Source of the DNA: Micromonospora endolithica
Lineage (GTDB): Bacteria > Actinomycetota > Actinomycetes > Mycobacteriales > Micromonosporaceae
DNA length: 64,000 nt
Reading direction: 5' to 3'
NCBI RefSeq assembly: GCF_003626595.1
Contig: NZ_RBAK01000001.1
Span: 992,001-1,056,000, forward strand
Positions 50,753 through 59,584 of this stretch are shown one piece after another. The notes under the pieces were generated by a model. It made no database searches. It was given only the letters and a program-made list of their open reading frames with translations, and had not been told where the DNA came from. Both the position numbers and the translations under genes were made by a program. Each line of letters begins with the position of its first letter. The stretch's first letter is position 1.

Positions 50753-51454
50753 TCAGGCCGGCCCAGGCGTCAGGAGCCCGCGCAGCCAGGCGCGGGTCCA
50801 CGCGGCGATGGTGAACGAGTCGGTGACCAGGCCGTCCCGGATCAGCTCACCGACCCGCTCCGGCGGGTACGCGACCGTCGACCGGATGCCCTCCGCCGCC
50901 TCGACCGCCCCCACCTCGGGGATCTCGGCCAGGAACAGCCGTACCGCGTCGGTGGCGGTGCCGGTGTCCACGTGCATCTCGCCGAGGTCGACCAGCCGGG
51001 TGGGCGCCACCCCGATCTCCTCGCGCAACTCCCGGGCGGCCTTCTCCTCGGCCGGCACGCCGGCCTCGCCGAAGCCGCGCGGCGCCTCCAGGTGCCAGCG
51101 CCGGGTGGCGTGCCGGAAGTGCTCCACCAGGATCACGGCGCCGTCGAGCACCGGCAGCAGGACGACACCGTCGGCGCCGCTGGCGGGCATCGAGCGGACG
51201 TACGTCCCGAGCCGGCCGCCGGTGAAGCGGACCGGATCACGGACCAGGATGCCGTACTCGTCCTGGTGGACGACCCCGGTTGCGCTCCACTCGGTGGGCA
51301 GGCCGTTGGACCGCAGCAGGTCGGCCTTGGCCTGTTCCGCCGCGCGCACCTCCGCCGGGTCGGTCAGGATCTCCACCGCCGCGTCCGGCGGGTTGGCGAA
51401 GTGCTCGGGATGCTTGCGGCGCAGCTCGGCGTACTCGCTCCAGCGGTCGGTCAC
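50753..51454 (-). CDS. Nudix hydrolase
   Basis: A 233-residue Nudix enzyme. The box GFGEAGVPAEEKAARELREEIG fits Gx5Ex7REUxEExGU and coordinates the metal. The layout is that of ADP-ribose pyrophosphatases, although the N-terminal 90 residues are longer than usual and unlike the family. GTG 51454 has GGAGGAAG before it and overlaps the stop of the upstream unknown gene. Substrate unknown. Confidence 0.9.
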   Translation of the reverse strand: MTDRWSEYAELRRKHPEHFANPPDAAVEILTDPAEVRAAEQAKADLLRSNGLPTEWSATGVVHQDEYGILVRDPVRFTGGRLGTYVRSMPASGADGVVLLPVLDGAVILVEHFRHATRRWHLEAPRGFGEAGVPAEEKAARELREEIGVAPTRLVDLGEMHVDTGTATDAVRLFLAEIPEVGAVEAAEGIRSTVAYPPERVGELIRDGLVTDSFTIAAWTRAWLRGLLTPGPA

Positions 51455-52944
51455 ACTTCCTCCTGGGGACGGTCGATGTTCGGTTCCTCGTCCCGGTCAC
51501 CGTCGCCCTCGGTCAACGGGAAGCCCGCCTCCCGGACACGGCGTACGAGTTCCCGCCAGTCCTCGCCGGCGCGTTCCAGGTGGACCCGCATCACGTCGAT
51601 GCCGGTGCCGAGTTCCCGTCCGGCTCGGCGCCGGTCCCGGCCCACCACGGCGAAGCGGACCACCGCGGTGGCACCCCGGGCGGCGACCTCGGTGGCCACC
51701 TCGCCGACCAGCTCGGCGCGCGGGTCACCGTCGAACACCACCGACATGGTGCTGCCGAGCACCTCGACGCTCACCCGGATCGCCGGTTCCCAGGCGGCCA
51801 TCAGGTCGGCCCGGCGCTCCCCGACGATCACCGCGAGCCGGCCGGCCAGGGCGACGTACCGGTCGTAGACCTGCTGCCCGCGGACGGCGAAGTCGCGCGG
51901 CTCGTCGAGCAGGTCCCGCAGGCTGGTGACGTACGCCTGCCACTCGTCGGTCCGGCGCGCCTGGCGCACGTGGTGCAGCTCCAGGCCGGTCAGGTCGATC
52001 CGCAGCGGCAGTTGGACCAGGTCGAACACCTGCGGTCGCAGCGTCCGGAGCAGGGCGAGCAGGTCGTCCATGTCCCGCTCGGGTGGCTGCTCCCGCCGGT
52101 ACTCCTGCATCGCGGTCCGGCGCAGCGAGTCGGCGGGGATCATAGCGTACCCGTCGACGGCGTCCGGCAGGGTGGTGTTGTAGCGCAGGTCCACCAACTG
52201 CTTCAGCTCGGCGACCAGCGGCTGCGCGCGGAACCGCCCGTCCGCCGGGTTGGTGTCCGGCTCGACCAGGAACTCCCGGTAGAAGGTGTCCCGGGTGGCC
52301 CGCTCGGCGCCCACCGCCCAGACCGTGGCGTCGCGCAGCCGCTGCCGCAGCACCGGCCGGCTCTCCTCGTCCAGCCCGAGGTCGCGGCGCAGCTCGTCGA
52401 CGTCGAACGCGGTGAGCTGGAGCAGGAACCGGCGGAACTCGGCGAACAGGCAGCGCTCGGTGAGCCGGTCGTTCTCGGTGTCGTCCCAGGACAGGCGCAG
52501 GCACCGGACGGAGTCGACCTCGTCGAGCACCCGCAGCCAGCCGGCCCACCCGGTCGGGTCGACACCGAACGGCAGCTCGGCGCGGGGCGTGCGCTCCCGG
52601 ACCAGGTACGGGACCAGGACGCCCTCGCCGAGTAGAGCCCGGAACGCCTCCCGGGCCGGGCCGTCGACGGTGAAGTCCTGGTGGACTACGGGATTGTTGA
52701 CGAAGTACGCGCGGTTCACCACCACCTGCTCGGCGTTGAGGATCGCGCGCAGGTACTCGGCGCGGGCGTCCGAGCGGCGGCGGCGGTCCACGTCGGCGTA
52801 CGACTGCCGCCGGTCGAGCATCCGCGCCAGGACGTCCTGCCGCACCCACTGGTTGTCCAGGCACTGGGCCACCACGGTGATCGGTGCGAGATCCCGGTTG
52901 TCGATCGGCGTCAGTCCCTCGGCGGCGCCGGGCAGGTCCGTCAT
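51451..52944 (-). CDS. 497-residue unknown protein coupled to Nudix
   Basis: I do not recognise a family. The protein is soluble, without signal peptide or membrane helix, and rich in charged and aromatic residues. Segments such as FYREFLVEPDTNPADGRF and LVQLPLRIDLTGLELHHVRQAR show a mostly helical body; no nucleotide-binding loop or catalytic triad is seen. GGAGTGAC precedes ATG 52944. The stop overlaps the Nudix start (GTGA), so the two act together, possibly on a nucleotide signal. Confidence 0.8.
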   Translation of the reverse strand: MTDLPGAAEGLTPIDNRDLAPITVVAQCLDNQWVRQDVLARMLDRRQSYADVDRRRRSDARAEYLRAILNAEQVVVNRAYFVNNPVVHQDFTVDGPAREAFRALLGEGVLVPYLVRERTPRAELPFGVDPTGWAGWLRVLDEVDSVRCLRLSWDDTENDRLTERCLFAEFRRFLLQLTAFDVDELRRDLGLDEESRPVLRQRLRDATVWAVGAERATRDTFYREFLVEPDTNPADGRFRAQPLVAELKQLVDLRYNTTLPDAVDGYAMIPADSLRRTAMQEYRREQPPERDMDDLLALLRTLRPQVFDLVQLPLRIDLTGLELHHVRQARRTDEWQAYVTSLRDLLDEPRDFAVRGQQVYDRYVALAGRLAVIVGERRADLMAAWEPAIRVSVEVLGSTMSVVFDGDPRAELVGEVATEVAARGATAVVRFAVVGRDRRRAGRELGTGIDVMRVHLERAGEDWRELVRRVREAGFPLTEGDGDRDEEPNIDRPQEEV

Positions 52945-53031
52945 GTCACTCCTCAGTGGACGGAGCAGGAGGGTCCAAGACCATCATGCCGCCACCGGGC
53001 AGCGCGGCGGCGGTCGCACATCCGACAGCGC

Positions 53032-54276
53032 TCAGTCCCGCGGCAGGTACCGGTCCAGCAGGTCGGTGCGGAAGACACCCGCCGGGTCCAGCCGCGCGGC
53101 CAGGGCGCGGAAGTCCGCGTACCGGGGATAGGTGGCGGCGACCGCGGCCGGCACGATGTCGAAGACCTTGCCCCAGTGCGGACGCGGCGCGAACGGCGCC
53201 AGCCGTTGCTCCACCGCGGCCAGCACCGGCCGGACCCGGTCCGCGTCGGCGATCCAGGTGAAGTGCACGGCCAGGCTGTCCCGGTCGTACGCGGGGCTCA
53301 GCCAGAGCCGGTCGGCGGCGACCGTGCGCAGCTCGCACACCTGGAGCACCGGGGCGATCAGGTGCGCCACCGGGTCCAGCGCGGCCAGCACGTCCGCCGC
53401 CGCGGACCGGGGCACCAGGTACTCCGACTGCAACTCCTCGCCGCTGCTCGGGGTGAAGCCGAGCCGGAAGTGCGGCAGCCGCTCGTGCCAGGGCCCCGGC
53501 TCGCCGAGCTGCGGCGTGCAGTGCTCCGGAGGCATCCCGGCGACCGGGTGGCGGGGGTGGTCGGCCGCCGTCGTGCCAAGCCAGTCCGCCGCCGGCGGCG
53601 GCTCCTCCGCCCGCTGCTTGCGCCACACCTCGCGCAGCGTCGGCGTCCGCCAGTCGGTGAAGACACTGACGCTGTACGCCGAGGAGAGCGCCGCGTCCAG
53701 CGACTCCCGGGGCAGGCCGAGGTGAACGTACTGGCGCAGCGCGAAGGTGGGCACCACGTCCAGCGTGACCCGGGTGACCACGCCCAGCGCGCCGAGGGAG
53801 ACCACCGCCCCGGCCAGCGTCTCCGGTTCGGTGCGCCGATCGAGGGTGAGCAGGTCGCCGTCGGCGGTGACCAGCTCCAGGCCGGCGACGGCGGCACCGA
53901 GGTTGCCGAGCCGTTCCCCGGAGCCGTGGGTACCGGTGGCGACCGCCCCGGCGACCGAGATGTGCGGCAGCGAGGCGAGGTTGGCCAGCGCGTACCCCCG
54001 CTCGTGCAGGTGGGTCGCCAGGTCGCCGTAGCGCAGCGCGCCCGGCACGGTGACGGTCGCGGCGTCCCGGTCCAGCGCGATCGCGGTTGGCAGCCCGGCG
54101 AGCGACACCAGATCGCCGGTGGTGTCGCCGAGGCGGTTGAAGGAGTGCCCGCTGCCGACCACCCGCAGCCGGTCGCTGCCGGCCACCAGGCGGCGCAGCT
54201 CGTCGAACGACGCCGGCTGGTGGAAGCGCCGGGCGGCGTAGTGGACGTTGCCCGCCCAGTTGCGGCGCGGTGTCAT
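53032..54276 (-). CDS. alditol oxidase, FAD-dependent
   Basis: A 414-residue flavoenzyme very close to Streptomyces AldO: NWAGNVHY at the start, GSGHSFN for flavin binding, the ISVAGAVATGTHGSG loop where the covalent FAD His lies, and C-terminal RPHWGKVF. It oxidises sugar alcohols such as xylitol or sorbitol with O2, giving H2O2. Start ATG 54276 (MTPRRNWAGN). It is a single gene on the minus strand. Confidence 0.92.
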   Translation of the reverse strand: MTPRRNWAGNVHYAARRFHQPASFDELRRLVAGSDRLRVVGSGHSFNRLGDTTGDLVSLAGLPTAIALDRDAATVTVPGALRYGDLATHLHERGYALANLASLPHISVAGAVATGTHGSGERLGNLGAAVAGLELVTADGDLLTLDRRTEPETLAGAVVSLGALGVVTRVTLDVVPTFALRQYVHLGLPRESLDAALSSAYSVSVFTDWRTPTLREVWRKQRAEEPPPAADWLGTTAADHPRHPVAGMPPEHCTPQLGEPGPWHERLPHFRLGFTPSSGEELQSEYLVPRSAAADVLAALDPVAHLIAPVLQVCELRTVAADRLWLSPAYDRDSLAVHFTWIADADRVRPVLAAVEQRLAPFAPRPHWGKVFDIVPAAVAATYPRYADFRALAARLDPAGVFRTDLLDRYLPRD

Positions 54277-54413
54277 CGGCGTCCCCCGTCCGTCGTGCCG
54301 CCTCCCCGGCGGGCGCCCGCGACCCGTGCCGCCCACCCGACGGCCCCCGCGCGTGCGTGCCCGACGGTACGCCCCGACGGTTACTGGCGCCGAAGGCGGG
54401 GAACCCTGTGCCG

Positions 54414-54809
54414 ATGAGCAGCTACCGCGATCCCGCCCTGCGGGGCGACGTCTTCCCCTCCGAGGAGGAGATCGACCCGACCGGTGCCGGGCTGGAGCCG
54501 GCGAGCGCCCCGCCGGTGGCGGCCGGCACCACGCCGGGCCCGCAACCGACGCCCGCGCCGCCGCCGGCACCCACGCCGGTGCCGCACCCGGGACCCCCGC
54601 CCCGCGGCCCGGAGGGGCGGTCGATCGTCACCCACCACCTGGACGGCTCGGTGGAGGTGGTCACCGACCTGGACGGCGACGGGGTCGCCGACGTGGTGCA
54701 GTTCGACCTGAACGGCGACGGGATACCCGACGTCACCTACGTCGACAGCGACCGGGACGGCCGCCTCGACACCGTCCTGCGTCAGCCGGGCGCCCACCCC
54801 GCCGGTTAG
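54414..54809 (+). CDS. protein with three calcium-loop repeats (DxDxDG)
   Basis: A 131-residue acidic protein. The first 70 residues are Pro-rich and disordered (PAPPPAPTPVPHPGPPP). The C-terminal 55 residues hold three repeats of an EF-hand-like calcium loop: DLDGDGVAD, DLNGDGIPD and DSDRDGRLD, spaced 12-13 residues. Such loops occur in dockerins and thrombospondin type 3 repeats. There is no signal peptide, so it would be cytosolic. ATG 54414 is used; GTG 54408 has the better RBS spacing. The TAG stop lies inside a dispersed repeat. Confidence 0.75.
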   Translation: MSSYRDPALRGDVFPSEEEIDPTGAGLEPASAPPVAAGTTPGPQPTPAPPPAPTPVPHPGPPPRGPEGRSIVTHHLDGSVEVVTDLDGDGVADVVQFDLNGDGIPDVTYVDSDRDGRLDTVLRQPGAHPAG

Positions 54810-54857
54810 GAAGGGACCCTTTACCCGCACCAGGCGTTAAGCGGGGGCCCTTCCTTA
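54806..54857. repeat. GGGCCC-core dispersed hairpin repeat, copy 5
   Basis: Units TTAGGAAGGGACCCTT and GGCGTTAAGCGGGGGCCCTT with flanks. It stands between convergent genes and provides both stop codons: TAG (54807-54809) for the calcium-loop protein and TAA (complement 54855-54857) for the LLM oxidoreductase. Confidence 0.82.
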
Positions 54858-55784
54858 CAACTGGGGCAGCACCTCGGCGGCGACCAGGTCGAGGTGGTCC
54901 AGGTCGCTCAGGTCGAGCGCCTGGAGATAGAGCCGGCTGCTGCCGGTGGCCGCGTACGCGCCGATCCGGTCGACGACCTCGGCCGGCGTACCGGCCAGCC
55001 CGTTGGCCCGCAACTCCTCCGGGTCCCGGCCGATGGCGGCGGCCCGGCGGGCCACCTCGGCGTCGTCGCGCCCGCAGCACAGCACCAGGGCGTTCGACCA
55101 CACCAGGTCGCCCGGGTCCCGGCCGATCTCGGCGCAGGCCGCGCGGACCCGGTCGAACTGGGTGACCGAGTCGGCGACGGAGGCGAACGGCAGGTTGAAC
55201 TCGTCGGCGTACCGGGCCGCGAGGCGGGGCGTGCGCTTCGGCCCCATGCCGCCCAACAGGATCGGCGGCCGGGGGTTCTGCACCGGCTTGGGCAGCGCGG
55301 GCGAGTCGCTGACCTGGTAGTAGCGGCCGGCGAAGTCGAAGGTGCCGCCGACCGGCGTCCGCCACAGCCCGGTGATGACCGCGAGCTGCTCCTCCAGCCG
55401 GTCGAACCGCTCACCCAGGGCGGGGAACGGGATCCCGTACGCGGTGTGCTCCTCGGCGTACCAACCGGTGCCGATGCCCAGCTCCACCCGGCCGCCGCTC
55501 ATCTGGTCCACCTGCGCCACGGTGATCGCCAGCGGGCCGGGCAGCCGGAAGGTGGCGGCGGTCATCAGCGTGCCCAGCCGGATGCTCCGGGTGTCCCGGG
55601 CCAGGCCGGCGAGGGTGCTCCACGCGTCGGTCGGGCCGGGGTCGCCGCTCACCGCGCCCATCTTGAGGTAGTGGTCGGAGCGGAAGAACGCCCCGAAGCC
55701 GGTCTCCTCGGCGCGGCGCGCCACGGCGAGCAGGTCGTCGTAGGTGGCGCCCTGCTGGGGTTCGGTGAAGATCCGCAGTTCCAT
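54855..55784 (-). CDS. LLM-class F420-dependent oxidoreductase
   Basis: A 309-residue TIM-barrel enzyme of the luciferase-like group. N-terminal MELRIFTEPQQGATYDDL, cofactor-region GGRVELGIGTGWYAEEH, and NPRPPILLGGMGPKRTPRLAARYADEF are typical of F420-dependent actinobacterial enzymes. Substrate unknown. Start ATG 55784; the stop is supplied by a dispersed repeat. Confidence 0.9.
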   Translation of the reverse strand: MELRIFTEPQQGATYDDLLAVARRAEETGFGAFFRSDHYLKMGAVSGDPGPTDAWSTLAGLARDTRSIRLGTLMTAATFRLPGPLAITVAQVDQMSGGRVELGIGTGWYAEEHTAYGIPFPALGERFDRLEEQLAVITGLWRTPVGGTFDFAGRYYQVSDSPALPKPVQNPRPPILLGGMGPKRTPRLAARYADEFNLPFASVADSVTQFDRVRAACAEIGRDPGDLVWSNALVLCCGRDDAEVARRAAAIGRDPEELRANGLAGTPAEVVDRIGAYAATGSSRLYLQALDLSDLDHLDLVAAEVLPQL

Positions 55785-55886
55785 GCTCCGAGCATAGGAG
55801 CCGGCCGGGACGCGGGTGCCGGTGGCGCGCTTCCCGGCGCACCGGCGGACCGCGGCGGGCAGCGCCGAGCCGTTAGGGTGGGCCGC

Positions 55887-56522
55887 GTGCCCACACCCGT
55901 CGTGTCCGCGCGGGGGCTCGGCGTCTCCTTCGGCTCGGTCGCCGTGCTGGTGGATGTCGACCTCGACCTGCCGCCCGGTGCGGCCCTCTGCCTGACCGGC
56001 GCGAACGGCGCCGGCAAGTCGACCCTGCTGCGCTGCGTCACCGGGCTGCTCACGCCGCAGGCCGGCACGGTCAGCGTCTTCGGCGCGACACCGGACGGCT
56101 CGGCGACGTTCTGGCGACGGGTGGCCACGACGGTGGAGCAGCCCACCTGGTACCTGGGCCTGACCGTGCGCGAGCACGTCGAGCTGGTCCGGCTGGCCGG
56201 GGGCGGCGATCCGGCGGACGGTCACGTCGACGAGCTGTTCGCCGTGCTCGGGCTCGCCGCGCTGGCCGACGCGACCCCGGACGTGCTCTCCTCCGGGCAG
56301 CGACAACGGATGCTGCTGGCCGCCGTCCTGGCCCGCCCGAGCGACCTGCTGGTCCTCGACGAACCGGAGCAACGGCTGGACACCGAGATCCGCCCGGTGG
56401 TGGCCGGCCTGCTGCGGGACCACCTGGCCGGCGGCGGCAGCCTGCTGCTGGCCAGTCACGACCCGTCGTTCGTGGCGGCCCTGGGTTGCCCGACCCTGCG
56501 ACTCGGTGCCGACGCGTCGTGA
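55887..56522 (+). CDS. ABC transporter ATP-binding protein
   Basis: A 211-residue ABC ATPase. Walker A GANGAGKST near residue 40, signature LSSGQRQRM, Walker B LLVLDEP, and H-loop ASHDPSF. The GTG start at 55887 follows GGTGGG. The stop overlaps the permease GTG (GTGA). With a single large permease it is an exporter of the drug or lipid type; the cargo is not known. Confidence 0.92.
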   Translation: MPTPVVSARGLGVSFGSVAVLVDVDLDLPPGAALCLTGANGAGKSTLLRCVTGLLTPQAGTVSVFGATPDGSATFWRRVATTVEQPTWYLGLTVREHVELVRLAGGGDPADGHVDELFAVLGLAALADATPDVLSSGQRQRMLLAAVLARPSDLLVLDEPEQRLDTEIRPVVAGLLRDHLAGGGSLLLASHDPSFVAALGCPTLRLGADAS

Positions 56523-58036
56523 GCCAGCTCCGCGAGTCGCCGGTGGCGGTGGCCGGTCCACCGCCGCGCGCCCGGGAACTGCGCCGCTGGGTCCGTCGCC
56601 GGCGGGCCGCCGCGGGCGCGTCACTCTCCCTGGAGACGGTGTACGTGCTGGCGCTGACGGTGGTGATCACCGTCGCCATGGTCGGCCCGTCCTGGGGCCG
56701 GCTGCTCTGGCCCGACCGACCGGCGCCGGAATCGGCGCGCTGGACGGTGGTCGCGCTGCTCGCCGCGGCGGCCGTCGGCCTGCTACTCCTGCTGCGTCGG
56801 CTGGGACCCCTGCTGCTGCGCCGGGACGACCTGGCGTGGCTGCTGCCCACCCCGGTGCCGCGCCGTGGCCTGCTGCTGCCCGCGCTGGCCCGGGTGCTCG
56901 TCGGCGCCGCCGCGGCGGGCGCGCTGGTGGCGCTGGGCGGTGTCGCCCAGCTCGCCGAGCGGCCCACACCCCCGTCGACCTTCGGCTGGTGGGTGGCCAC
57001 CGGCGCGGCCGGCGGCGTACTGCTGGCGCTGCTCGCCGTGGCCGCGCAGCGCCGGCCCGGACGGGCCCGACCGCTCGACGTGATCCCGGTGGTCGCCCTG
57101 CCCCCGCTCGGCGCGCTGGCGCTGGTCGAGCCGGCCGGCGCGGTGCCGGGCGTGCCGGTGGTGGCGCTCGGGCCACTGGCGTCGGCGGTGCTCGCCGCCG
57201 CCGCGGTGGCGACCGCGGTCACCGTCCGGGCGCTGGCGAGCTTCCCCGGCGCACCGCTGCACGACCCGTCGCGGCTGCTCGGCTCCCACCTGGACGCCGC
57301 GTACGCCGCCGAGCCGTCGTTCCTGCCGGACCTGTGGGAGCGCCGGTACTGGCGGGGGCGCGCGCTGCGGTCGCGTCCGCTGCGCCGCGGGCGGCTACCC
57401 GGTCCGGTGCGACACGACCTGCTGATCCTGGCACGCAAGCGGCGCCGCCTCGGCTGGCTCGCGCTGGCCGCCGCGGTGCCGGCCGTGCTGGTGCAGGCCC
57501 CGGGCGGCACCCTCGCCCTGCTGGTGGTGCTCGGCGGGTCACTGGCGGCCGGCACCACCCTCGACGCGACCCGGCGGGACGCCGCCGCACCGGCGCTGCT
57601 GCGGCTGCTCGGGCTGACCGGCCGCCGGGTGCTCGTCGCCCGTACCGTCGCACCGGCCCTGCTCGCCTCGGTCTGGTGCGCGCTCGCCGCGGCGGTGCTC
57701 GCCGCGACCGGCGACCTGCCGCCCGGCCCGTGGTGGGCGCTCGGGCTGGCGCTGGGGCCGACGGTCGCGGTGATGGCGCTGCGCCGGGCCCGGTCCGGGC
57801 TGGTCGACAACTCGCTGCCGTTGGTCGACACCCCGGCCGGCAGCTTCGCCCCCGGTCCGCTGATCTGGCTCCTCGCCGGGGTCGACCAGCTGATGTTCGC
57901 GGTGCCGGCGCTCGCCGCCCTCGGTGGTCTGCTCGCGCCCACCTGGGCCTGGGTGCTGGTCCAGGTGGGCCTCTCCGCCGCCGGTCTCGCCGCGTGGTTG
58001 CTGCTGGGCACCGACCGCCGCCGCCCCGTTCTCTGA
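56519..58036 (+). CDS. ABC transporter permease, about 12 transmembrane helices
   Basis: A 505-residue membrane protein with about 12 hydrophobic segments and an Arg-rich N-terminal cytosolic part (RARELRRWVRRRRAA). A central cytosolic region (EPSFLPDLWERRYWRGRALRSRP) divides two six-helix halves. Its size and coupling to the upstream ATPase fit a half-transporter pair that exports a substrate. No known family motif. Confidence 0.87.
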   Translation: MSQLRESPVAVAGPPPRARELRRWVRRRRAAAGASLSLETVYVLALTVVITVAMVGPSWGRLLWPDRPAPESARWTVVALLAAAAVGLLLLLRRLGPLLLRRDDLAWLLPTPVPRRGLLLPALARVLVGAAAAGALVALGGVAQLAERPTPPSTFGWWVATGAAGGVLLALLAVAAQRRPGRARPLDVIPVVALPPLGALALVEPAGAVPGVPVVALGPLASAVLAAAAVATAVTVRALASFPGAPLHDPSRLLGSHLDAAYAAEPSFLPDLWERRYWRGRALRSRPLRRGRLPGPVRHDLLILARKRRRLGWLALAAAVPAVLVQAPGGTLALLVVLGGSLAAGTTLDATRRDAAAPALLRLLGLTGRRVLVARTVAPALLASVWCALAAAVLAATGDLPPGPWWALGLALGPTVAVMALRRARSGLVDNSLPLVDTPAGSFAPGPLIWLLAGVDQLMFAVPALAALGGLLAPTWAWVLVQVGLSAAGLAAWLLLGTDRRRPVL

Positions 58037-58048
58037 GCCCGGTGGTGC

Positions 58049-59086
58049 TCAGACGTACGGGCGGACGGCGTACGCCGCCTTCAGCGCGGCCAGGCCGACC
58101 GACTTCGGTGAGAGGGTGCCCCACCCGGAGTTGAAGTAGTTCGTCCGGGCGATCCGCGGGCCCCGCTCCGCGTTGAGCGCGGCGACCGCCGCCGGGACGG
58201 TGGCGATCCAGCCGGCCTGGTTCGGCACCTCGGCGACCCGCACCCCCCACTCGGCGATGAGTACCGGGCGGGACAGCGCCACCGGACCGAGGTCGGCCAC
58301 CGCCCAGTCCTTGGTCCGGCGGAACCGGGCCAACGCCGTGTGGGTGGCGCTGGTGGCATAGACGTTCCACTGGAGGAAGTCCAGCTTCGCCATCAGCGCC
58401 TCCGGGTGGGTCCGCTGGTAGCAGGCCCGGTCGAAGCCGCCGACACCGACCGAGAAGGTGGTGCCGGCCGGCAGGGAGCGGGCCTTGAACCAGTTCACGA
58501 TGTACGTCATCGCCTGCACCGCGCGGGCGTCCGAGCTGGCCCAGGAGTAGGACACCCCGGCCTCGGTGGTGCCGAACTCGTGGTCGGTGTCCAGTTCGGA
58601 GGCGAGCTGGATGTTCACCCCGAAGCCCAGCGTGCGGTACTGGGACAGGGCCCGGGCGAACAGGCCGTCGCACTGGCCGGCCAGGACCTGGCTGTACCCG
58701 TACGCCCTCGGCCAGGTCGTCCCCGGTCGCTGCTGGATGGTCATGGCCGGCGCCGGGACGGTGTAGGTGACCCCGTCGACCGTGAACGTCTGCGGCCCGG
58801 TGTTCGGCGCGCCGTAGTGCTTCAGCTCCAGCACCATGTTCATCTTGATGCCGGCCCGTCCGAGCGTGACCAGCCAGGGCCGGTTGTAGCCGGGGAAGAT
58901 GTAGCCGTCGGCGAAGCTGCGGTACTGCGTCAGGGAGCGGAAGTTGCCGCCCGCCATGTCGGCGGTCGGGTCGGCCCCGCCGGAGAGGTAGTAGCCGCCC
59001 AGCACCGGCTGGCCGACGGTGTAGTCGACGGTCGCCGTGGCGGTCCGCCCTCCGTTGTCCCGCACGGTCACGGTCACCCGGGGCAT
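58049..59086 (-). CDS. glycosidase-like protein with TIM-barrel pattern
   Basis: A 345-residue protein. It begins with a short beta domain (TVRDNGGRTATATVDYTVG) and then a region with GYIFPGYNRPWLVT, MNMVLELKHYG, INIQLASELD-type strands and LIAEWGVRVAEVPN, where Glu in AEWG may be a catalytic nucleophile of a GH clan A-type barrel. No signal peptide is present although such domains are normally outside the cell. ATG 59086 overlaps the stop of the small upstream gene (TGATG). It resembles glycosidase-like tail proteins of actinophages; function uncertain. Confidence 0.7.
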   Translation of the reverse strand: MPRVTVTVRDNGGRTATATVDYTVGQPVLGGYYLSGGADPTADMAGGNFRSLTQYRSFADGYIFPGYNRPWLVTLGRAGIKMNMVLELKHYGAPNTGPQTFTVDGVTYTVPAPAMTIQQRPGTTWPRAYGYSQVLAGQCDGLFARALSQYRTLGFGVNIQLASELDTDHEFGTTEAGVSYSWASSDARAVQAMTYIVNWFKARSLPAGTTFSVGVGGFDRACYQRTHPEALMAKLDFLQWNVYATSATHTALARFRRTKDWAVADLGPVALSRPVLIAEWGVRVAEVPNQAGWIATVPAAVAALNAERGPRIARTNYFNSGWGTLSPKSVGLAALKAAYAVRPYV

Positions 59087-59355
59087 CACGCCACCGCCCG
59101 GTACGCCGCCACGGCCCCGTTGTCCGACACCTTGCTCCAGGTGCGGCCGGAGTCGTCGGAGACGGTGAGGGTCAGGGGGTCGATCACCGCGACGACGTCG
59201 ACCGGGGCGCTGCGGTTGCCCTGCGCGTCGGTGACCACGATCGTGACGGTCACCGGTCTGGTGTCGGGGTCACCGTAGGTGACCATGAGGGTCATGGTTT
59301 CGCCGGGATTGAAGACCGTCGCGTTGAGGGCTGCGGTCACGGTCGGAGCGGCCAT
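59086..59355 (-). CDS. small beta-domain protein coupled to the glycosidase-like gene
   Basis: An 89-residue product with AAPTVTAALNATVFNPGETMTLMVTYGDPD and VTVTIVVTDAQGNRS, an Ig/cadherin-like beta sandwich pattern. AGGAG lies six bases before ATG 59355. The stop overlaps the start of the following gene. The two could have come from one longer protein, since the next gene also begins with a beta domain of the same style. Confidence 0.7.
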   Translation of the reverse strand: MAAPTVTAALNATVFNPGETMTLMVTYGDPDTRPVTVTIVVTDAQGNRSAPVDVVAVIDPLTLTVSDDSGRTWSKVSDNGAVAAYRAVA

Positions 59356-59584
59356 TTCGGCTCCTAGCGCTACGTGGAGCGTACCGACGGCGACACCGCC
59401 GTCGGCGGGACTGGATCGGGGGAGATGGATGTGGCCCGCATCCGAAGCGCCTCTCACCTGCGCCAACAGTGCTCCGACGAACAGCCCGGCGTCTTGTCGG
59501 TTATCCGACTTACACCGCGATGAGAGTTTTTTTCACTAAATGGCCGGCTGCTGCGGCGGACCGGTCAACTGCTACAACGGAGCG
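59356..59584. other. divergent intergenic region
   Basis: 229 bases between the beta-domain gene and the YCII gene. It includes a small perfect hairpin, GTCGG-TTAT-CCGAC (59496-59509), and an AT-rich run with seven T (about 59527-59533) that is rare in this genome and may belong to a promoter. Confidence 0.4.

Noticed and set aside
58049..59355. Evidence for a whole prophage
   Set aside because: No integrase, terminase, capsid or portal gene and no attachment sites around these two genes.
59540..59584. Longer start for the YCII protein at ATG 59540
   Set aside because: It would add a Cys/Gly-rich piece unlike the family, and GTG 59585 gives the standard N-terminus.
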